Assembly (NCBI RefSeq): GCF_902686445.1
Contig: NC_062220.1
Location: forward strand, 113,570,643-113,634,642
DNA length: 64,000 bases
Source of the DNA: Sciurus carolinensis
Lineage: Eukaryota; Chordata; Mammalia; Rodentia; Sciuridae
Direction of reading: 5' to 3'
Part shown: positions 63,707 through 64,000 of the stretch, in pieces
How the letters are laid out: the number at the start of each line of letters is the position of its first letter
Position numbering within the stretch: position 1 is the first letter of the stretch
Program-made: the position numbers and the translations under genes
Notes under the pieces: generated by a model
What the model was told of the DNA's origin: nothing
Databases searched by the model: none
The model's input: only the letters and a program-made list of their open reading frames with translations

Positions 63707-64000
63707 GGATGGTGATTCATTGCAAGAGGGGTAACTTCCAGATAAAAATGCATCCTACACTTCAAAACTGCCAAGAGTAGAATTTAAACTTTTTTACCAC
63801 AAAACAGCAAGTATGTGAAGCATAGATGTGTTGATCACTGTGGTTTAACAATTTCACATTGTAAACATAAATGAAAGTATTGCACCCATCCATGTATGCA
63901 ATTATTATGACAATTGAAATGAATTTTAAAAAATAAATTAGTTGAACAGAGATTCCATAAAGAATATCTTAAATTTAATCAAATCACAAAAAAGTACTTA

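Overview
This window is nuclear DNA from a placental mammal, most likely a squirrel-family rodent (Sciuridae). The evidence is the repeats. There are several tRNA-derived ID-like SINEs, some with the 'tgtccatctacaactaaa' type of tail typical of sciurids. There is a B1-dID dimer (7SL-derived plus tRNA-derived), MaLR-like LTRs, L1 fragments, and old MIR and L2 pieces. The DNA is mostly AT-rich intergenic sequence with few genes. Almost everything gene-like is a duplicate, a retrocopy or a retroviral remnant.

Layout. 1.44-6.15 kb and 58.15-64.0 kb are two direct copies of one genomic segment (about nine in ten bases alike by eye, about 57 kb apart). Each copy holds a two-exon TEX38-like gene on the minus strand. 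The right copy (58,594-59,712) keeps start, splice sites and an open frame; the left copy is broken by a deletion of roughly 70 bp. 6-20 kb is SINE/LINE/LTR relics and unrecognised unique sequence, including a 142-bp palindromic element at 11.5 kb. 21.2-27.7 kb is a complete, young endogenous retrovirus described below. 29.3-30.0 kb is an old gammaretrovirus-like gag relic. 33.5-35.1 kb is a JUND retrocopy, 36.4-37.0 kb an antisense gamma-type solo LTR, 40.4-41.1 kb a SERP1 (RAMP4) retrocopy with an intact frame, and 49.2-52.5 kb a near full-length antisense SGPP1 retrocopy with clear 17-bp target duplications. 53.2-54.3 kb is L1.

The most interesting object is the provirus at 21,220-27,661. 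Its two 381-bp LTRs differ at one base (a CpG transition) and it is flanked by a 6-bp target duplication, so it inserted recently. It has a tRNA-Phe-like primer site, a leader carrying twelve 33-bp tandem repeats, and a short broken gag start. No protease or polymerase is recognisable. About 2.7 kb of AT-rich non-coding DNA follows, then scrambled pieces of a gammaretrovirus 3' end (including U3 sequence of the same family as the solo LTR at 36.4 kb), then an open frame for a betaretrovirus-like Env transmembrane subunit without a surface subunit. Between env and the 3' LTR lies a two-fold symmetric RNA element with paired GACRGGTAAGGA and CCTAAGACAGG motifs, closely resembling the constitutive transport element (CTE) of type D simian retroviruses. 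This looks like a non-autonomous, mosaic LTR retrotransposon of the VL30/ETn kind that kept cis signals and depends on proteins supplied in trans.

Limits: repeat family names are from recognition by eye, divergence figures are rough, and no database search was run.
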